From: Roseateles_B sp051857535
GTDB lineage: Bacteria; Pseudomonadota; Gammaproteobacteria; Burkholderiales; Burkholderiaceae_C
Reading direction: 5' to 3'
Assembly: GCF_051857535.1 (NCBI RefSeq)
Contig: NZ_JBPZGY010000016.1
Location: 1 to 64,000 of the forward strand
DNA: 64,000 nt
Part shown: positions 8,858 to 19,600 of the stretch, in pieces
Position numbering within the stretch: the stretch's first letter is position 1
Layout of the letters: each line of letters begins with the position of its first letter
The notes under the pieces: model-generated
Databases searched by the model: none
What the model saw: only the letters and a program-made list of their open reading frames with translations
Told to the model about the DNA's origin: nothing
Program-made: the position numbers and the translations under genes

Positions 8858-8883
8858 GCCCCGGCCAGGCGCCGTGCCGGGGC
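8858..8883 (-). terminator. GC stem-loop directly after mrcA
   Basis: GCCCCGGC (8858-8865) pairs with GCCGGGGC (8876-8883), immediately past the mrcA stop codon. There is no T-run, so termination by this hairpin alone is doubtful. It may instead be a 3' stabilising structure between the convergent cyaY and mrcA genes. Confidence 0.3.
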
Positions 8884-11277
8884 TCAGCGCCTGAACAGAT
8901 CCAAGATGCTCTTCTTTTCCTCGTCGGTGGCGGGCGGCGGGATGCCTGCGTCATTGCTCAATGCGCGCACGCCTGAGTTGCCGGCATATTCGTCGTAGAA
9001 CCATTCGCCGTTGATCTGCACGACCCCCTCGGGAGGCTGGATCTCGGCCACGGGCACGTTCTTCAGCGCGAAGCCCATGAACTCGATCCAGACCGGCAGG
9101 GAAAGGCCGCCGCCGGTTTCGCGGTCCCCCAGCTTGCGCGGTTGGTCATAGCCTATCCACACCACGGCGACGAGGTCTTGTTGGTAGCCGGCGAACCAGG
9201 CGTCCATGGAGTCGTTGGTCGTGCCGGTCTTGCCGTAGATGTCGGGCCGCTTGAGTAGTGCTTGGGCCTTGGCTGCCGTGCCACTGCGGGTGACCTCTTG
9301 CAGCAGGCTGCTCATCAGGAAGGCATTGCGTGATTCGATGGCTCGCGCCTCATCGCTGGGTGCGCGCGGCGGCGCCTCGTAGAGCACGCGGCCCTTGTGG
9401 TCCGTCAGCTTGGCGACCAACTGCGGCATGACACGGTAGCCGCCATTGGCGAACACGGCATAGCCCTGCGCCATCTGCATGGGCGTCACAGAGCCGGCGC
9501 CCAGAGCCATGGTCAGGTACGCGGGATGCTTTTCCGCCTCGAAGCCGAAGCGAGTGATCCAGTCCTGGGCGTAGTGCACACCTATGGACTGCAGTACACG
9601 GATAGACACCATGTTCTTGGACTTGGCCAGCGCCTTTCGCAGTGGCAGGGGGCCATCGAAGGTGCCGTCGTAGTTCTTGGGTTCCCAGGGCTGGCTGCCG
9701 GTCGTGGTGGCATCGAAGAAAAGCGGGGCATCGTTGACCACGGTAGCGGGCGTGAAGCCTTTCTCGAGTGCGGCCGAATAGATGAAGGGCTTGAAGCTGG
9801 ACCCAGGTTGGCGCCAAGCTTGGGTGACGTGGTTGAATTTGTTCTTGTTGTAGTCGAAGCCGCCAACCATGGCACGGATGCGGCCGTCCTTGGGGTCCAT
9901 GGCGACGAATGCGCCTTCGACCTCCGGCAACTGCGTGATGCTCCAATCGCCCTTGGGTAGCTTCAGCACCCGGATGATGGCGCCGCGGCGGATGCGGGTC
10001 TTGGGGTTGCCGCGCTCTGACAGCCCGGAGGTGGCTGGCTTGAGGCCGTCGCCGGTGATGGTCAGGCTTTCGCCGCTCTGCAGCACGGCCACCACCTTCT
10101 TGGGATCGGCTTCCAGCACGGCGGCGGCCAGCAGTTCGTCATTGGCCGGATGGTCCGCCAGCGCTTCGGCAATGCGCACATCCATGTCCTTGGGGTCGGC
10201 CGGCAGGTCAATGTAAGCCTCGGGGCCGCGGTAAACCTGGCGGCGCTCGAAATCCATGATGCCTCGGCGCAAGGCTCGGTAGGCGACCATTTGTTCGTCA
10301 TGGCGCAGGGTCAGGTAGACGTCCAAGCCCCGGCTGTAGGCCTCATCGCCGTACTGCGTGAAGATCAGCTGCCGGGCGGCCTCGGCCACGTACTCCGCAT
10401 GGCTGGTGGTGTCGCTCAGCGAGCGGTAGCGCAGGACCTCGGCTTTGGCGTGTGCATGCTGCTCCTCGGTGATGTAGCCGTTCTCCAGCATGCGGTCGAT
10501 GATGTACTGCTGACGAATCCTGGCCCGGCGGGGGTTGTTGATGGGGTTGTAGGCTGACGGTGCCTTGGGCAGGCCGGCCAGCATTGCCGCCTCGGCCACG
10601 GAGATCTCCTTGAGCGGCTTGCCGAAGTAGACCTCGCTGGCAGCGGCGAAGCCATAGGCCTTGTGCCCCAGGAAGATCTGGTTCATGTAGATCTCGAGGA
10701 TCTGCTCCTTGCTGAGTGCCGATTCGATCTTGAGCGCCAACAGGATCTCGTAGATCTTGCGCGTCATGGTCTTCTCAGTGGAGAGATAGAAGTTGCGTGC
10801 CACCTGCATGGTGATGGTGGAGGCGCCCTGGCTGCGCGCTTCGCCCACATTCGCCAGGCCGGCGCGGATCACACCTAGGTAGTCAACGCCGCCATGCTGG
10901 TAGAAGCGCGCATCCTCGATGGCGAGGATGGCTTCCTGCATCACCTTGGGGATGTCCTTGATGGGCTGATAGTTGCGCCGCTCCTCGCCGAACTCGGCCA
11001 GCACGACGCCATCGGCGGACAGCACCCGAAGCGGCAGCTTGGGCCGGTAGTCGGTCAGGCCTGAGATGTCCGGCAGATTGGGGTAGGCCATGGCCAGGCC
11101 CAGGGCCAGCAGCAAGGCGAGGGCAGCGGCGCCTCCCAGGGCCAGGCCGCCCAGCCACATCAGGGGGCGCCAGACGAAGCGATAGGCCGGTGTGTGGTGA
11201 CGACGCGACGCCGTCTTCCCATCCTTCGCGTCCATATCTGGCGAGCTGGACACGTTTGATGATTTGGATTTGCTCAT
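8884..11277 (-). CDS. mrcA: Penicillin-binding protein 1A (bifunctional)
   Basis: A 797-residue class A PBP that polymerises glycan strands and cross-links peptides in the periplasm. A cytoplasmic tail is followed by one membrane helix (about 39-64). The glycosyltransferase GT51 domain shows IEDARFYQHGG (catalytic Glu near 121) and QGASTITMQVARN. The transpeptidase domain has GSSFKPF (nucleophile Ser near 490), SKN and GKTGTTND (near 680). An OB-like insert typical of PBP1A lies between the two domains. The ATG at 11277 has GGAG 5 nt upstream. It is divergent from pilM, an arrangement common in proteobacteria. Confidence 0.95.
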   Translation of the reverse strand: MSKSKSSNVSSSPDMDAKDGKTASRRHHTPAYRFVWRPLMWLGGLALGGAAALALLLALGLAMAYPNLPDISGLTDYRPKLPLRVLSADGVVLAEFGEERRNYQPIKDIPKVMQEAILAIEDARFYQHGGVDYLGVIRAGLANVGEARSQGASTITMQVARNFYLSTEKTMTRKIYEILLALKIESALSKEQILEIYMNQIFLGHKAYGFAAASEVYFGKPLKEISVAEAAMLAGLPKAPSAYNPINNPRRARIRQQYIIDRMLENGYITEEQHAHAKAEVLRYRSLSDTTSHAEYVAEAARQLIFTQYGDEAYSRGLDVYLTLRHDEQMVAYRALRRGIMDFERRQVYRGPEAYIDLPADPKDMDVRIAEALADHPANDELLAAAVLEADPKKVVAVLQSGESLTITGDGLKPATSGLSERGNPKTRIRRGAIIRVLKLPKGDWSITQLPEVEGAFVAMDPKDGRIRAMVGGFDYNKNKFNHVTQAWRQPGSSFKPFIYSAALEKGFTPATVVNDAPLFFDATTTGSQPWEPKNYDGTFDGPLPLRKALAKSKNMVSIRVLQSIGVHYAQDWITRFGFEAEKHPAYLTMALGAGSVTPMQMAQGYAVFANGGYRVMPQLVAKLTDHKGRVLYEAPPRAPSDEARAIESRNAFLMSSLLQEVTRSGTAAKAQALLKRPDIYGKTGTTNDSMDAWFAGYQQDLVAVVWIGYDQPRKLGDRETGGGLSLPVWIEFMGFALKNVPVAEIQPPEGVVQINGEWFYDEYAGNSGVRALSNDAGIPPPATDEEKKSILDLFRR

Positions 11278-11299
11278 GGGGCTCCAGTGAGGGCAAATC

Positions 11300-11305
11300 A
11301 TTATA
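11300..11305 (-). promoter_or_regulatory. Minus-10 box of an mrcA promoter
   Basis: TATAAT on the minus strand, 23 bp upstream of the mrcA ATG, a perfect match to the sigma-70 consensus. I see no good minus-35 at 16-18 bp, so it may be weak or activator-dependent. Confidence 0.45.
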
Positions 11306-11537
11306 GAAACGGCACTCTGCTGCGCTTGGAATCGGCGCTCCTCCTTTCGATACTTCGAATCCAGTACGAAAGGGCTTCTTTTCAGGGACAGATAGGCGTA
11401 GAAAGCCGTGTATGTTTCGCAACGTGGTGTTACGTGCTGGCAGCCGTTTTTCGAACGGTGTCATAGGCTTTACTGCTAGCATTCAAGTAACTTATTAACA
11501 ATCCGACGCCTGCAAAGCGTGTTGGGGGAACCGCGTC

Positions 11538-12617
11538 ATGGGAATTCTTGACGTACTGCTGGGTCGCAAGCATCCGCCCATGATTGGCTTGGACATCAGC
11601 TCTTCCAGCGTCAAGCTGGTCGAACTCAGTCAAAACAAGAACGGTGAGATGGTGCTTGAGCGCTTCGCGATGGAGTCGTTCGAGAAGGGTTGGATCGCCG
11701 ACGGCCAGATCGAGAAGTTCGACGAAGTCGCGGATGCTGTGCGTCGGGTGGTTGCCCGTAGCGGTACCAAGACCCGCGATGCCGTGCTGGCCATGCCACA
11801 GTCGGCCGTGATCACCAAGAAGATCATGCTGCCCGCAGGCCTCCGCGAAGAGGAGCTGGAGATCCAGGTCGAGGCGGAGGCCAATCAGTACATTCCGTTC
11901 TCGCTGGACGAGGTCAGCCTGGACTTCTGCGTGCTGGGTCCCAGCCCCACCTCGGTCGGGGATGTGGAGGTGTTGATCGCCGCCTCGCGCAAAGACAAGG
12001 TCCAGGATCGCCAAGGTCTGGCGGAAGCCGCCGGCCTGCGCCCAGTGGTCCTGGACATCGAGTCTCATGCCTCCCGTCTGGCCATGGGGCGCCTGGTTGC
12101 GGCTCTGCCTGGTGAGGGCAAGGATGCCCTGGTGGCGTTGTTCGAGATCGGCGCAGACACCACCAGCCTCAAGGTGCTGCGCGACGATGAAATGCTCTAC
12201 GACCGCGACCAGGCTTTCGGAGGCTCGCAGCTGACGCAGCTGATTTCGCGCCAGTACGGTTTCTCCTTCGAGGAGGCCGAGCAAAAGAAGCTGGCCAATG
12301 AGCTCCCAGAGGACTACGAGACCGTGGTGCTGCAGCCTTTTGTCGACAGCCTGTCGCAGGAGATCGGCCGCGCGCTGCAGTACTTCTTCACCAGCACGCC
12401 GCACCACAAGGTCCATTACGTGATGCTGGCTGGCGGCACGGCCACCCTGCCTGGCCTGAAGGACCGGGTGACCGAACTGACCGGGTTTGCGTGCATGGTG
12501 GTCAATCCCTTCGAGAGCATGGAACTGGGTACGGCGGTGCGCGAATCCAAGCTTCGCCGTGAGGCTCCGGCCTACCTGACCGCCTGTGGGCTAGCGATGC
12601 GGAGGTTCTTCCAGTGA
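11538..12617 (+). CDS. pilM: Type IV pilus assembly protein PilM
   Basis: A 359-residue cytoplasmic actin-like ATP-binding protein. PilM binds the N-terminal tail of PilN and links the inner-membrane alignment complex to the assembly motor. Actin-fold marks are IGLDISSSSVKLVEL (about 16-30), the ASRKDKVQDR segment, a second phosphate-binding region around FEIGADTTSL and the C-terminal LAGGTATLPGL. It is the first gene of pilMNOPQ; pilN overlaps its end by 4 nt. Confidence 0.95.
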   Translation: MGILDVLLGRKHPPMIGLDISSSSVKLVELSQNKNGEMVLERFAMESFEKGWIADGQIEKFDEVADAVRRVVARSGTKTRDAVLAMPQSAVITKKIMLPAGLREEELEIQVEAEANQYIPFSLDEVSLDFCVLGPSPTSVGDVEVLIAASRKDKVQDRQGLAEAAGLRPVVLDIESHASRLAMGRLVAALPGEGKDALVALFEIGADTTSLKVLRDDEMLYDRDQAFGGSQLTQLISRQYGFSFEEAEQKKLANELPEDYETVVLQPFVDSLSQEIGRALQYFFTSTPHHKVHYVMLAGGTATLPGLKDRVTELTGFACMVVNPFESMELGTAVRESKLRREAPAYLTACGLAMRRFFQ

Positions 12618-13213
12618 TTTTGATCAACCTCCTTCCGCATCGTGCCGAGAAGCGCAAGCGTCGCAAGACGGCCTTCTTTGTCTGGCTGGGGCTGTCGATG
12701 GTCCTGGGCGCCCTGCTCGTCGGCGTCGGCTTGCTGTTGCTGCAGCAGATGACAGACCAGCAGATCGCGCGCAATGAATACTTGAAGCGCGAGAACAAGC
12801 TGCTGGACGACCAGATCAAGGACATCGCCAACCTGAAGGCCGAGATCGAAGGTCTGAAGTCCCGGCAGAAGGCGGTGGAAGACCTCCAGACGGATCGCAA
12901 TATGCCGATTCACCTGCTCAACGAGTTGGTGCGGCAGGTGCCCGAGGGCATCTTCCTGACCAGCATTCGACAGCTGGACAAGGTCGTGACGATCACCGGA
13001 CTGGCCCAGACGCAGGATCGGATCTCGGAGTTCATTCGCAACACCTCGCGGTCTTCCGAATGGCTCTACAACCCGGATCTCGTGGAGATCCGGCAGGCGG
13101 GACTTGCCAACTCCAAGGACCAGAAGCGCCTGTTCGATTTCACGATGCGCGTCTCCATCAAGGCTCCTCAGGCGGAAGCGCCTGCCAAGGGGCAGCCTTC
13201 GAAGAAGCCCTGA
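12614..13213 (+). CDS. pilN: Type IV pilus assembly protein PilN
   Basis: A 199-residue bitopic inner-membrane protein. The conserved cytoplasmic motif INLLPHR (residues 3-9), which docks into PilM, is present. It is followed by one membrane helix (about 20-43), a coiled coil (about 50-90, QIARNEYLKRENKLLDDQ and on) and a ferredoxin-like periplasmic domain that pairs with PilO. The start codon is GTG at 12614, overlapping pilM by 4 nt, which indicates coupled translation. Confidence 0.95.
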   Translation: MILINLLPHRAEKRKRRKTAFFVWLGLSMVLGALLVGVGLLLLQQMTDQQIARNEYLKRENKLLDDQIKDIANLKAEIEGLKSRQKAVEDLQTDRNMPIHLLNELVRQVPEGIFLTSIRQLDKVVTITGLAQTQDRISEFIRNTSRSSEWLYNPDLVEIRQAGLANSKDQKRLFDFTMRVSIKAPQAEAPAKGQPSKKP

Positions 13214-13217
13214 CGAC

Positions 13218-13916
13218 ATGGCCAAGAATTCCACTGCCAAATTCGACCTGAACGCCTGGTTCGAAGAGATCCAGGAGCAGTTCAGAGGACTCAACCCCCA
13301 GGAGCCTGGTCAATGGCCCCTGGCACCTCGCCTGCTGACCTTCTTCGCGGCAGCCACGGTGGCTGTTGTTGCAGGCTGGTTCCTTGTGCTGGCCGATGCG
13401 CAGGCGAGCCTTGATGCCGAGGCCGCCAAGGAGCCGGCGTTGCGTCAGGACTTCAAGACCAAGCTGATCCAGGCCGTCAACCTGCCGGAGTTGCGCAAGC
13501 AGAAGAGCCAAGTCGAGGAGTATGTCAATCAGCTCGAGAAGCAGCTCCCCGGCAAGGCCGAGATGGATGCGCTGCTGTCCGACATCAACAACGCTGGTGT
13601 CGGGCGCGGACTGCAGTTCGAGCTCTTCCGCCCGGGTGCCGAGGTGGTACGGGACTATTACGCCGAGAAGCCCATCGCGATCAAGGTGTCCGGTCGCTAC
13701 CATGACATCGGTTCCTTTTCGGCGGACATCGCCAACCTGTCCCGCATCGTGACGCTCAACAACCTCAACGTGGCGGCCGTCACGGGCAGGGACCAGGCGC
13801 TGACCGGCACGCTGACCATGGAAGCCATGGCGCGTACCTATCGCTATCTGGATGCGGGTGAAGTCGCTGAGCAGCGCAAGGCGAAGTCCGGTAGCAAGGC
13901 AGGAGCCAAGAAATGA
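13218..13916 (+). CDS. pilO: Type IV pilus assembly protein PilO
   Basis: A 232-residue bitopic protein forming heterodimers with PilN in the periplasm and helping to couple PilP and PilQ to the inner membrane. A short cytoplasmic N-terminus (NAWFEEIQEQFRGLNP) is followed by a membrane helix at about 37-57, a coiled coil around 62-110 and the PilO core (GVGRGLQFELFRPG...PIAIKVSGRYHDIGSF). It starts at ATG 13218, 4 nt after the pilN stop. The lysine-rich tail overlaps the pilP start. Confidence 0.95.
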   Translation: MAKNSTAKFDLNAWFEEIQEQFRGLNPQEPGQWPLAPRLLTFFAAATVAVVAGWFLVLADAQASLDAEAAKEPALRQDFKTKLIQAVNLPELRKQKSQVEEYVNQLEKQLPGKAEMDALLSDINNAGVGRGLQFELFRPGAEVVRDYYAEKPIAIKVSGRYHDIGSFSADIANLSRIVTLNNLNVAAVTGRDQALTGTLTMEAMARTYRYLDAGEVAEQRKAKSGSKAGAKK

Positions 13917-14443
13917 AGCGCCTGACCCTGATCTCCCTTTCACTGGCAGCCCTGGGGCTCAGTGGCTGCGGCAATGACTTGTCTGAGTTGCAGGACTGGA
14001 CGGCGCAGGAGCGGCGCGAGACGCGGGCCACCGTGCAGCCGCTGTCGCCTCCCAAGAAGTTCTCGCCCCAGCCCTATGACGCGTCGCTCAGTGTCGACCC
14101 CTTCAGCACGCAGAAGCTGCGAGTTGCCGTGAAGCAGGAGGCGGCCCAGCCGAATTCCCTGCTGACGGCCGAGATGAATCGGCGCAAGGAGCCTCTGGAG
14201 TCCTATCCCCTGGACTCCATGACCATGGTGGGCAGCCTCACACGCCAAGGGCGCCCCTTCGCGCTGCTGAAGGTGGATGCGCTGCTGTATCAGGTCAAGC
14301 AAGGGGACCACCTCGGACTCAATTTCGGGCGAATCACGAAAATTTCCGAAACAGAGATCACCTTGCGGGAAGTCGTCCAGGACGCGGCTGGCGAATGGAT
14401 AGAACGCACAAGCACCCTCCAGTTGCAGGAGAAGGGACGATGA
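13913..14443 (+). CDS. pilP: Type IV pilus lipoprotein PilP
   Basis: A 176-residue inner-membrane lipoprotein that bridges PilN/PilO to the N-terminal domains of the secretin PilQ. The signal peptide ends in lipobox LSGC (Cys19). A Pro/Gln-rich linker precedes the C-terminal beta-sandwich (PLESYPLDSMTMVGSL...VKQGDHLGLNFGRITKI), the typical PilP fold. It overlaps pilO and pilQ by 4 nt each (ATGA). Confidence 0.95.
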   Translation: MKRLTLISLSLAALGLSGCGNDLSELQDWTAQERRETRATVQPLSPPKKFSPQPYDASLSVDPFSTQKLRVAVKQEAAQPNSLLTAEMNRRKEPLESYPLDSMTMVGSLTRQGRPFALLKVDALLYQVKQGDHLGLNFGRITKISETEITLREVVQDAAGEWIERTSTLQLQEKGR

Positions 14444-16593
14444 AGAATTTGTCGGAGATGAGTGGTATGACTCAATGGCGTCGTTGGGCAGTGGGTGTTG
14501 TGGCGGTGGCCTTGCTGCCGCTGCAGGCTTGGGCGCAGAACGCCATCAAGTCCATCAGCACCTTGCAGCAGTCTGGCGTTGAGGTCGTTCGTATCGAGCT
14601 CAGCGAAAGTCTCAAGGACATTCCCGCCGGATTCGTGGTGCAGGCGCCTCCGCGCATTGCCCTGGATCTTCCCGGCATCGCCAATGGCATGGGCCGCAAC
14701 ACGGTGGAGATCAACGCCGGCAATCTGCGCTCTGCCAGCGTTGCCCAGGCGGGGGAGCGTACACGGGTGGTTCTGAACCTGCGCCAAGCCTCCAACTACC
14801 GCGCGCAGTTGGCAGACAAAGCGCTTCTGGTGATCCTGGAGAACGGCGGCACCCAGGCCACGGCGCCAACTACCGCCAAGCCTGCGGAGCCACTGCATTT
14901 CGCGCCCAGCCTGAATGCGGCCAGCCAGACCTTGCGCGACATCGACTTCCGACGCGGTGCCGATGGCGCCGGTCGCGTGGTGATCAGCCTGCCCAGCAAT
15001 CAGGTGGGGGTGGACATCCAGCAGCAAGGGCAGAACCTGGTGCTGGAGTTCCCCAAGACCAGCCTGCCTCCCGAACTGCGCCGCCGTCTGGACGTGGCCG
15101 ACTTCGGCAGCCCTGTGCAGTACGTCAGCGCCAGCCAGGTGGGTGACAAGGTCCGGGTGATCGTCGAGCCCAAGGGTGTGTGGGAGCACAGCGCCTACCA
15201 GAGCGACAACCAGTTCGTCCTGGAGGTGCGGCCTCAGAAGGTGGACCCCAACAAGCTGGTACAGGGGCCTGGTTTTGCCGGCGACAAGCTTTCGCTCAAC
15301 TTCCAGAGCATCGAGGTGCGCGCCCTGCTGCAGGTCATTGCCGACTTCACCAACTTCAACGTGGTGACCAGCGACAGCGTAACCGGCAATGTGACGCTGC
15401 GGCTAAAGGACGTCCCCTGGGATCAAGCACTGGACATCATCATGCAGGCCCGAGGCCTGGGTCTTCGCAAGTCCGGCAATGTGCTCTGGATCGCGCCCAA
15501 GGAAGAGCTGGCCAACAAGGAAAAGTTGGACCTGGAAGCGAAGGCGCAGATGGCCCAGTTGGAGCCCTTGCGCACCCAGTCCATCCAGTTGAACTACGTC
15601 AAGGCCGAGGATGTCATGAAGGGCCTGACCGGTGGGGGAACTGGCGGCGGCAATGCGCGCATCCTGTCTCCGCGCGGCAGCGTCATTGCCGAGAGCCGGA
15701 CCAACCAGCTCTTCATCAATGACATCGCCAGCAAGCTGGAGGAAGTCCAGGCGCTGATCGCCAAGATCGACATTCCCGTGCGGCAAGTCCTGATCGAGGC
15801 CCGCATCGTGGAAGCGGATGACAGCTTTGGACGCTCGCTGGGCGTCAAGCTCGGCGTCAATGACATCCGTGCCAGCCAGGGCGGTATCCCGGGTTACAAC
15901 GTTGGCGGCAACAACTACGTGGCCATCGGCGGCAACTACAACGCTGCAGGCGGCACGACCTTGCAGCCCGGAGCCACGAGAAGCTTCAGTGACACGCAGA
16001 TGATCAATCTGCCGGCCCCCAGTGTGCTGAGTGGCACGCCGCAGACCTTCGCCCTGACCTTGTTCAATGCCACCGCCAATCGCTTCCTGAACCTGGAGCT
16101 CTCCGCGCTGGAAGCCGACGGCAAGGGCAAAATCGTCTCGAGCCCGCGTGTGGTGACGGCGGACCAGGCCAAGGCCTTGATCGAGCAGGGCGAAGAAATC
16201 CCGTACCAGCAGGCCACGTCGGCTGGTGCCACGTCCGTCTCCTTCAAGAAGGCCGTGCTGAAGCTGGAAGTCACGCCGCAGATCACGCCCGAGGGCAATG
16301 TGATTCTGGATGTGGATGTCAACAAGGACAGCCGTGGTGTTCTGACGCCTCAGGGCTATGCCATCAACAACAAGCACGTGAAGACCCAGGTGCTGGTTGA
16401 GAATGGCGGCACCGTCGTGCTGGGTGGCATCTTCACGCAGGAAGAGCGTGAGGATGTGAAGAAGGTCCCGCTGCTGGGAGATGTCCCTGTCGTGGGCAAT
16501 CTTTTCAAGAACAAGGCCAAGACGTCCAGCAAGACCGAGCTCCTGATCTTCATCACCCCGAAGGTGGTGACGGAGCGGGTGACGGGCCGCTGA
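14440..16593 (+). CDS. pilQ: Type IV pilus secretin PilQ
   Basis: A 717-residue outer-membrane secretin that forms the gated channel for the pilus fibre. A signal peptide (cleavage near residue 32, after AWA) leads to two AMIN domains (roughly 35-135 and 150-260), an STN/N0-like domain (SLNFQSIEVRALLQVIADF, about 285-350), an N1 domain and the C-terminal secretin barrel (about 480-715), with VPLLGDVPVVGNLFK and FITPKVV as family signatures. The ATG at 14440 overlaps the pilP stop and has GGAG upstream. It is the last gene of pilMNOPQ. Confidence 0.95.
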   Translation: MKNLSEMSGMTQWRRWAVGVVAVALLPLQAWAQNAIKSISTLQQSGVEVVRIELSESLKDIPAGFVVQAPPRIALDLPGIANGMGRNTVEINAGNLRSASVAQAGERTRVVLNLRQASNYRAQLADKALLVILENGGTQATAPTTAKPAEPLHFAPSLNAASQTLRDIDFRRGADGAGRVVISLPSNQVGVDIQQQGQNLVLEFPKTSLPPELRRRLDVADFGSPVQYVSASQVGDKVRVIVEPKGVWEHSAYQSDNQFVLEVRPQKVDPNKLVQGPGFAGDKLSLNFQSIEVRALLQVIADFTNFNVVTSDSVTGNVTLRLKDVPWDQALDIIMQARGLGLRKSGNVLWIAPKEELANKEKLDLEAKAQMAQLEPLRTQSIQLNYVKAEDVMKGLTGGGTGGGNARILSPRGSVIAESRTNQLFINDIASKLEEVQALIAKIDIPVRQVLIEARIVEADDSFGRSLGVKLGVNDIRASQGGIPGYNVGGNNYVAIGGNYNAAGGTTLQPGATRSFSDTQMINLPAPSVLSGTPQTFALTLFNATANRFLNLELSALEADGKGKIVSSPRVVTADQAKALIEQGEEIPYQQATSAGATSVSFKKAVLKLEVTPQITPEGNVILDVDVNKDSRGVLTPQGYAINNKHVKTQVLVENGGTVVLGGIFTQEEREDVKKVPLLGDVPVVGNLFKNKAKTSSKTELLIFITPKVVTERVTGR

Positions 16594-16605
16594 GTATTAA
16601 AGATG

Positions 16606-16624
16606 GGCCGACCATGGGTCGGCC
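16606..16624 (+). terminator. Stem-loop after pilQ
   Basis: GGCCGACC-ATG-GGTCGGCC, a perfect 8-bp stem 12 nt past the pilQ stop, without a T-run. It may partly separate pilQ from the downstream lipoprotein gene. Confidence 0.4.
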
Positions 16625-16687
16625 TGCTGGATTGATGATCAAAGCTGTGCGGGTCAATGTGCATCTGCTGCGCTGGAGTTTGACGAT

Positions 16688-19600
16688 ATGAGGAACTACC
16701 TTCAACAACACCTGGGCCGCTGGCTCATGGCACTTCTGGCCATGACGATGAGCCTGGGGCTGGTGGCCTGCGGCGGTGGCGGCAGTGCTGGCAGCTCCCT
16801 CTATCCTGGCGCCAATAGCGCCCAGCTCAGCGTGAGCCTTTCCGGCACCACGGTGTCCAGCACGGCCAGGGTCACAGTGACCGCCACGCTGCGAGATGCC
16901 AATGGCGTCGGCGTGCCCAACCAGGTGGTGAACTTCAGCTTCGGTGCCGGCGGCCTGGCTGACCTCAGCGTCGCCAGCGCCCTGACGGATGCCAACGGTA
17001 ATGCCGTGGCCGTCCTGTCCCCTGGCAGCAGCGGCAACTCGGGGGCCGACACGGTTGTCGCCACCTCCACATACAGCGGGACAACGCTGAGCGCCAACAA
17101 GGCCTTCCAGGTGCTGGGGGCAGCCTCTGGCGCAGCATCACTGACGGTCACGCTGTCCAGTCCCAATGTGACGGGCAGCTCGCCAGCTTCGGTGACTGCC
17201 GTGCTGAAGGATGCCAATGGCGCGCCAGTGGCTGGTCAGGTTGTCAATTTCAGCTTTGGCAGCGGTGTCGGTGTGCTGGCTCAGCTGAGCTCGACCACGG
17301 CGCTCACTGATGGCAATGGCAGTGCCCGAGTGCTGCTGACTGCTGTCAGCACGGACATCACCGGTGCGGATACTGTCGTCGCGACAGTCGCCTACAACGG
17401 CAAGGCCCTGAGTGACAACAGAGGCTTCCAGGTGACGGCGACCTCCACCTCCACCGCATCGCTGACGGTGGCGCTCTCCTCCAACAGCCTGACTTCCAAG
17501 TCGTCCATTACTGCGACGGCCAGCCTGAAGGACGCCAATGGCGTGGGCATCCCGAACCAAGTCATTGCGTTCAGCCTGGGCACAACGCTGGCGCAGCTGA
17601 ACCAGGTCCAGGCCTTGACCGACGCCAACGGCAATGCTGTGGTTGTCCTGACCACCTCCGGGACGCAACCGGGTGCGGATACGCTTAAAGCCTCGATCAG
17701 CTACAACACGCGCATCCTGTCTAGCCAGGTCAACTTCGCCGTCGTGGGCACCTCGACCAGTTCTGCCTCGCTGGTGCTGAGCCTCTCGAGCGCGACGGTC
17801 ACCGCAGGGGCCCCCGCAACGGTGACGGCGGTCCTGAAGGATGGCAGTGGTGTTGCCATCCCCGGCCAGGTGGTGAGCTTCAGCACGCAGCGTGGCTTTG
17901 GCGCCCTGAGCGCGGTGACCGCCCTGACTGATGCCACCGGCACAGCAGCAGTGACGCTGTCGCCTGCCAATGCCACTTCGACGGCGGCCGACAGCGTCAG
18001 TGCCACCACGACGGTAGGCAGCCAGACGGTGACCTCCAACAGCGTCGGTTTCCAACTGACGGCCACGGTGGTGGGCATCCAGTCCTTCACCTCTGACGTG
18101 CCGTCAGGCAGCAAGCTGGCCGCCAATGGCTCTTCGATCATCACCGTGAAGCTGTCCGGAACGGTAGGCTCGGTGCCGGTGCAACTGGCCCTGGCCTCTC
18201 AGTGCGCTGCGCAGTCGCCAGCCAAGGCCACGCTCACGCCAACCACGGCCACGACAACCACGGGTACCGCCACCTTTACCTATCAGGACCTGGGCTGCGG
18301 TGCCAAGCAGACCAGCGACACCCTGTCGCTGCAGGTGGTGGGCAGCACGGTGAATGCCACGCTGAATCTGCCGCTGGGAGCGCCCTCGGTGGCGGGCATC
18401 ACTTTTGTGTCTGCGTCCCCCTCGCTGCTGTACCTGTCGACTGCGGGCTATCCGCCCACCAACTCCACCGTGATCTTCCAGGTCAACGATGGCAACGGCG
18501 CTGGCCTGGCCGGCAAGACCGTCAAGCTGTCGCCCACGACCACGGTGGGTGGACTGACTGTGGATGGCCAGACCTCCACGGCCGGTGTCCTGCCCGTGAT
18601 CACCAAGACCACGGACAGCAATGGTCAGGTGCGCGTGCTGGTCAACTCGGGCACGGTACCGACGCCGGTGGCGATCCGCGCTACCTACACCTCGGACGAC
18701 GGCACGCAGGTCTTCTCTTCGGTGTCGGCCAATCTGTCGATCGCCGTGGGCCTGCCGACGCAGTCGCGCTTCTCGCTGTCACAGCTCAAGCTCAATATCG
18801 AGGGCTACGACCTCGACGGCACCACCAACACCTACACGGCTGTTGTGGCGGACCGTCTGGGCAACCCTGTCCCGCCGACGACGGTGGTCAACTTTGTCAA
18901 CACGCTGGGCCAGGTGCTGACCGCTCCTTCCACTGGCGCCTCGACGTCGCTGTCCACAGTCTCGGCCAACTCGATCACGGGTGGTCAGCGGCCTCCCAAC
19001 TGGGACGGCCGCGTCACGACCCTGGCCTATGCCATCGGCGAGGAAAGCTTCCTGGATCTGAACGGCGACAACCAGTACAACTCCGGTGAGGACTACGAAG
19101 ACCTGGGCGACCCGTACATGGATCCCAAGTTCCGTGGCTATTACGCCGCCGACCTGCAGACCATTCCCTACGGCGGAGGAACGTCGACCTGCTTCAGCGC
19201 CGCGACGGCTCCCTTCCAGCGTTTCGACGGCACCAACGGTGCGGTTGGTAGTGCACGCCCGACAGTGCCGTCCAAGCCCACGACCTGCTCTGCCAACTGG
19301 GGCAAGGCCTTCGTCCGGGCGGCTGTCCAGACGGTCTGGTCGACGTCCAGCGCCCGCCTGACCTGGGGTTCGTCGCTTCCCAGCGGCGTCTACAGGCCGG
19401 CCGCGGGGTCCTGCCCGTCGGCACGCACGGTGGCCTACGGCTACGCAGCCACGGCAGCGGGCACGGTGCAAAACAAGTCTGTCTATGACCTGAGCGGTAC
19501 GACGCTGGCCAATGCTGGCACGACGGGGTCCTTGACCTTCGAAGTGGCAGACGCCAACACCAACTTCTACAACCCGATGGCCGTAGGCACCGTGGTGTCG

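Noticed and set aside
11440..11470. Sigma-54 promoter for pilM (TGGCAG...TTTC)
   Set aside because: The minus-12 GC doublet is missing, so it fails the consensus.
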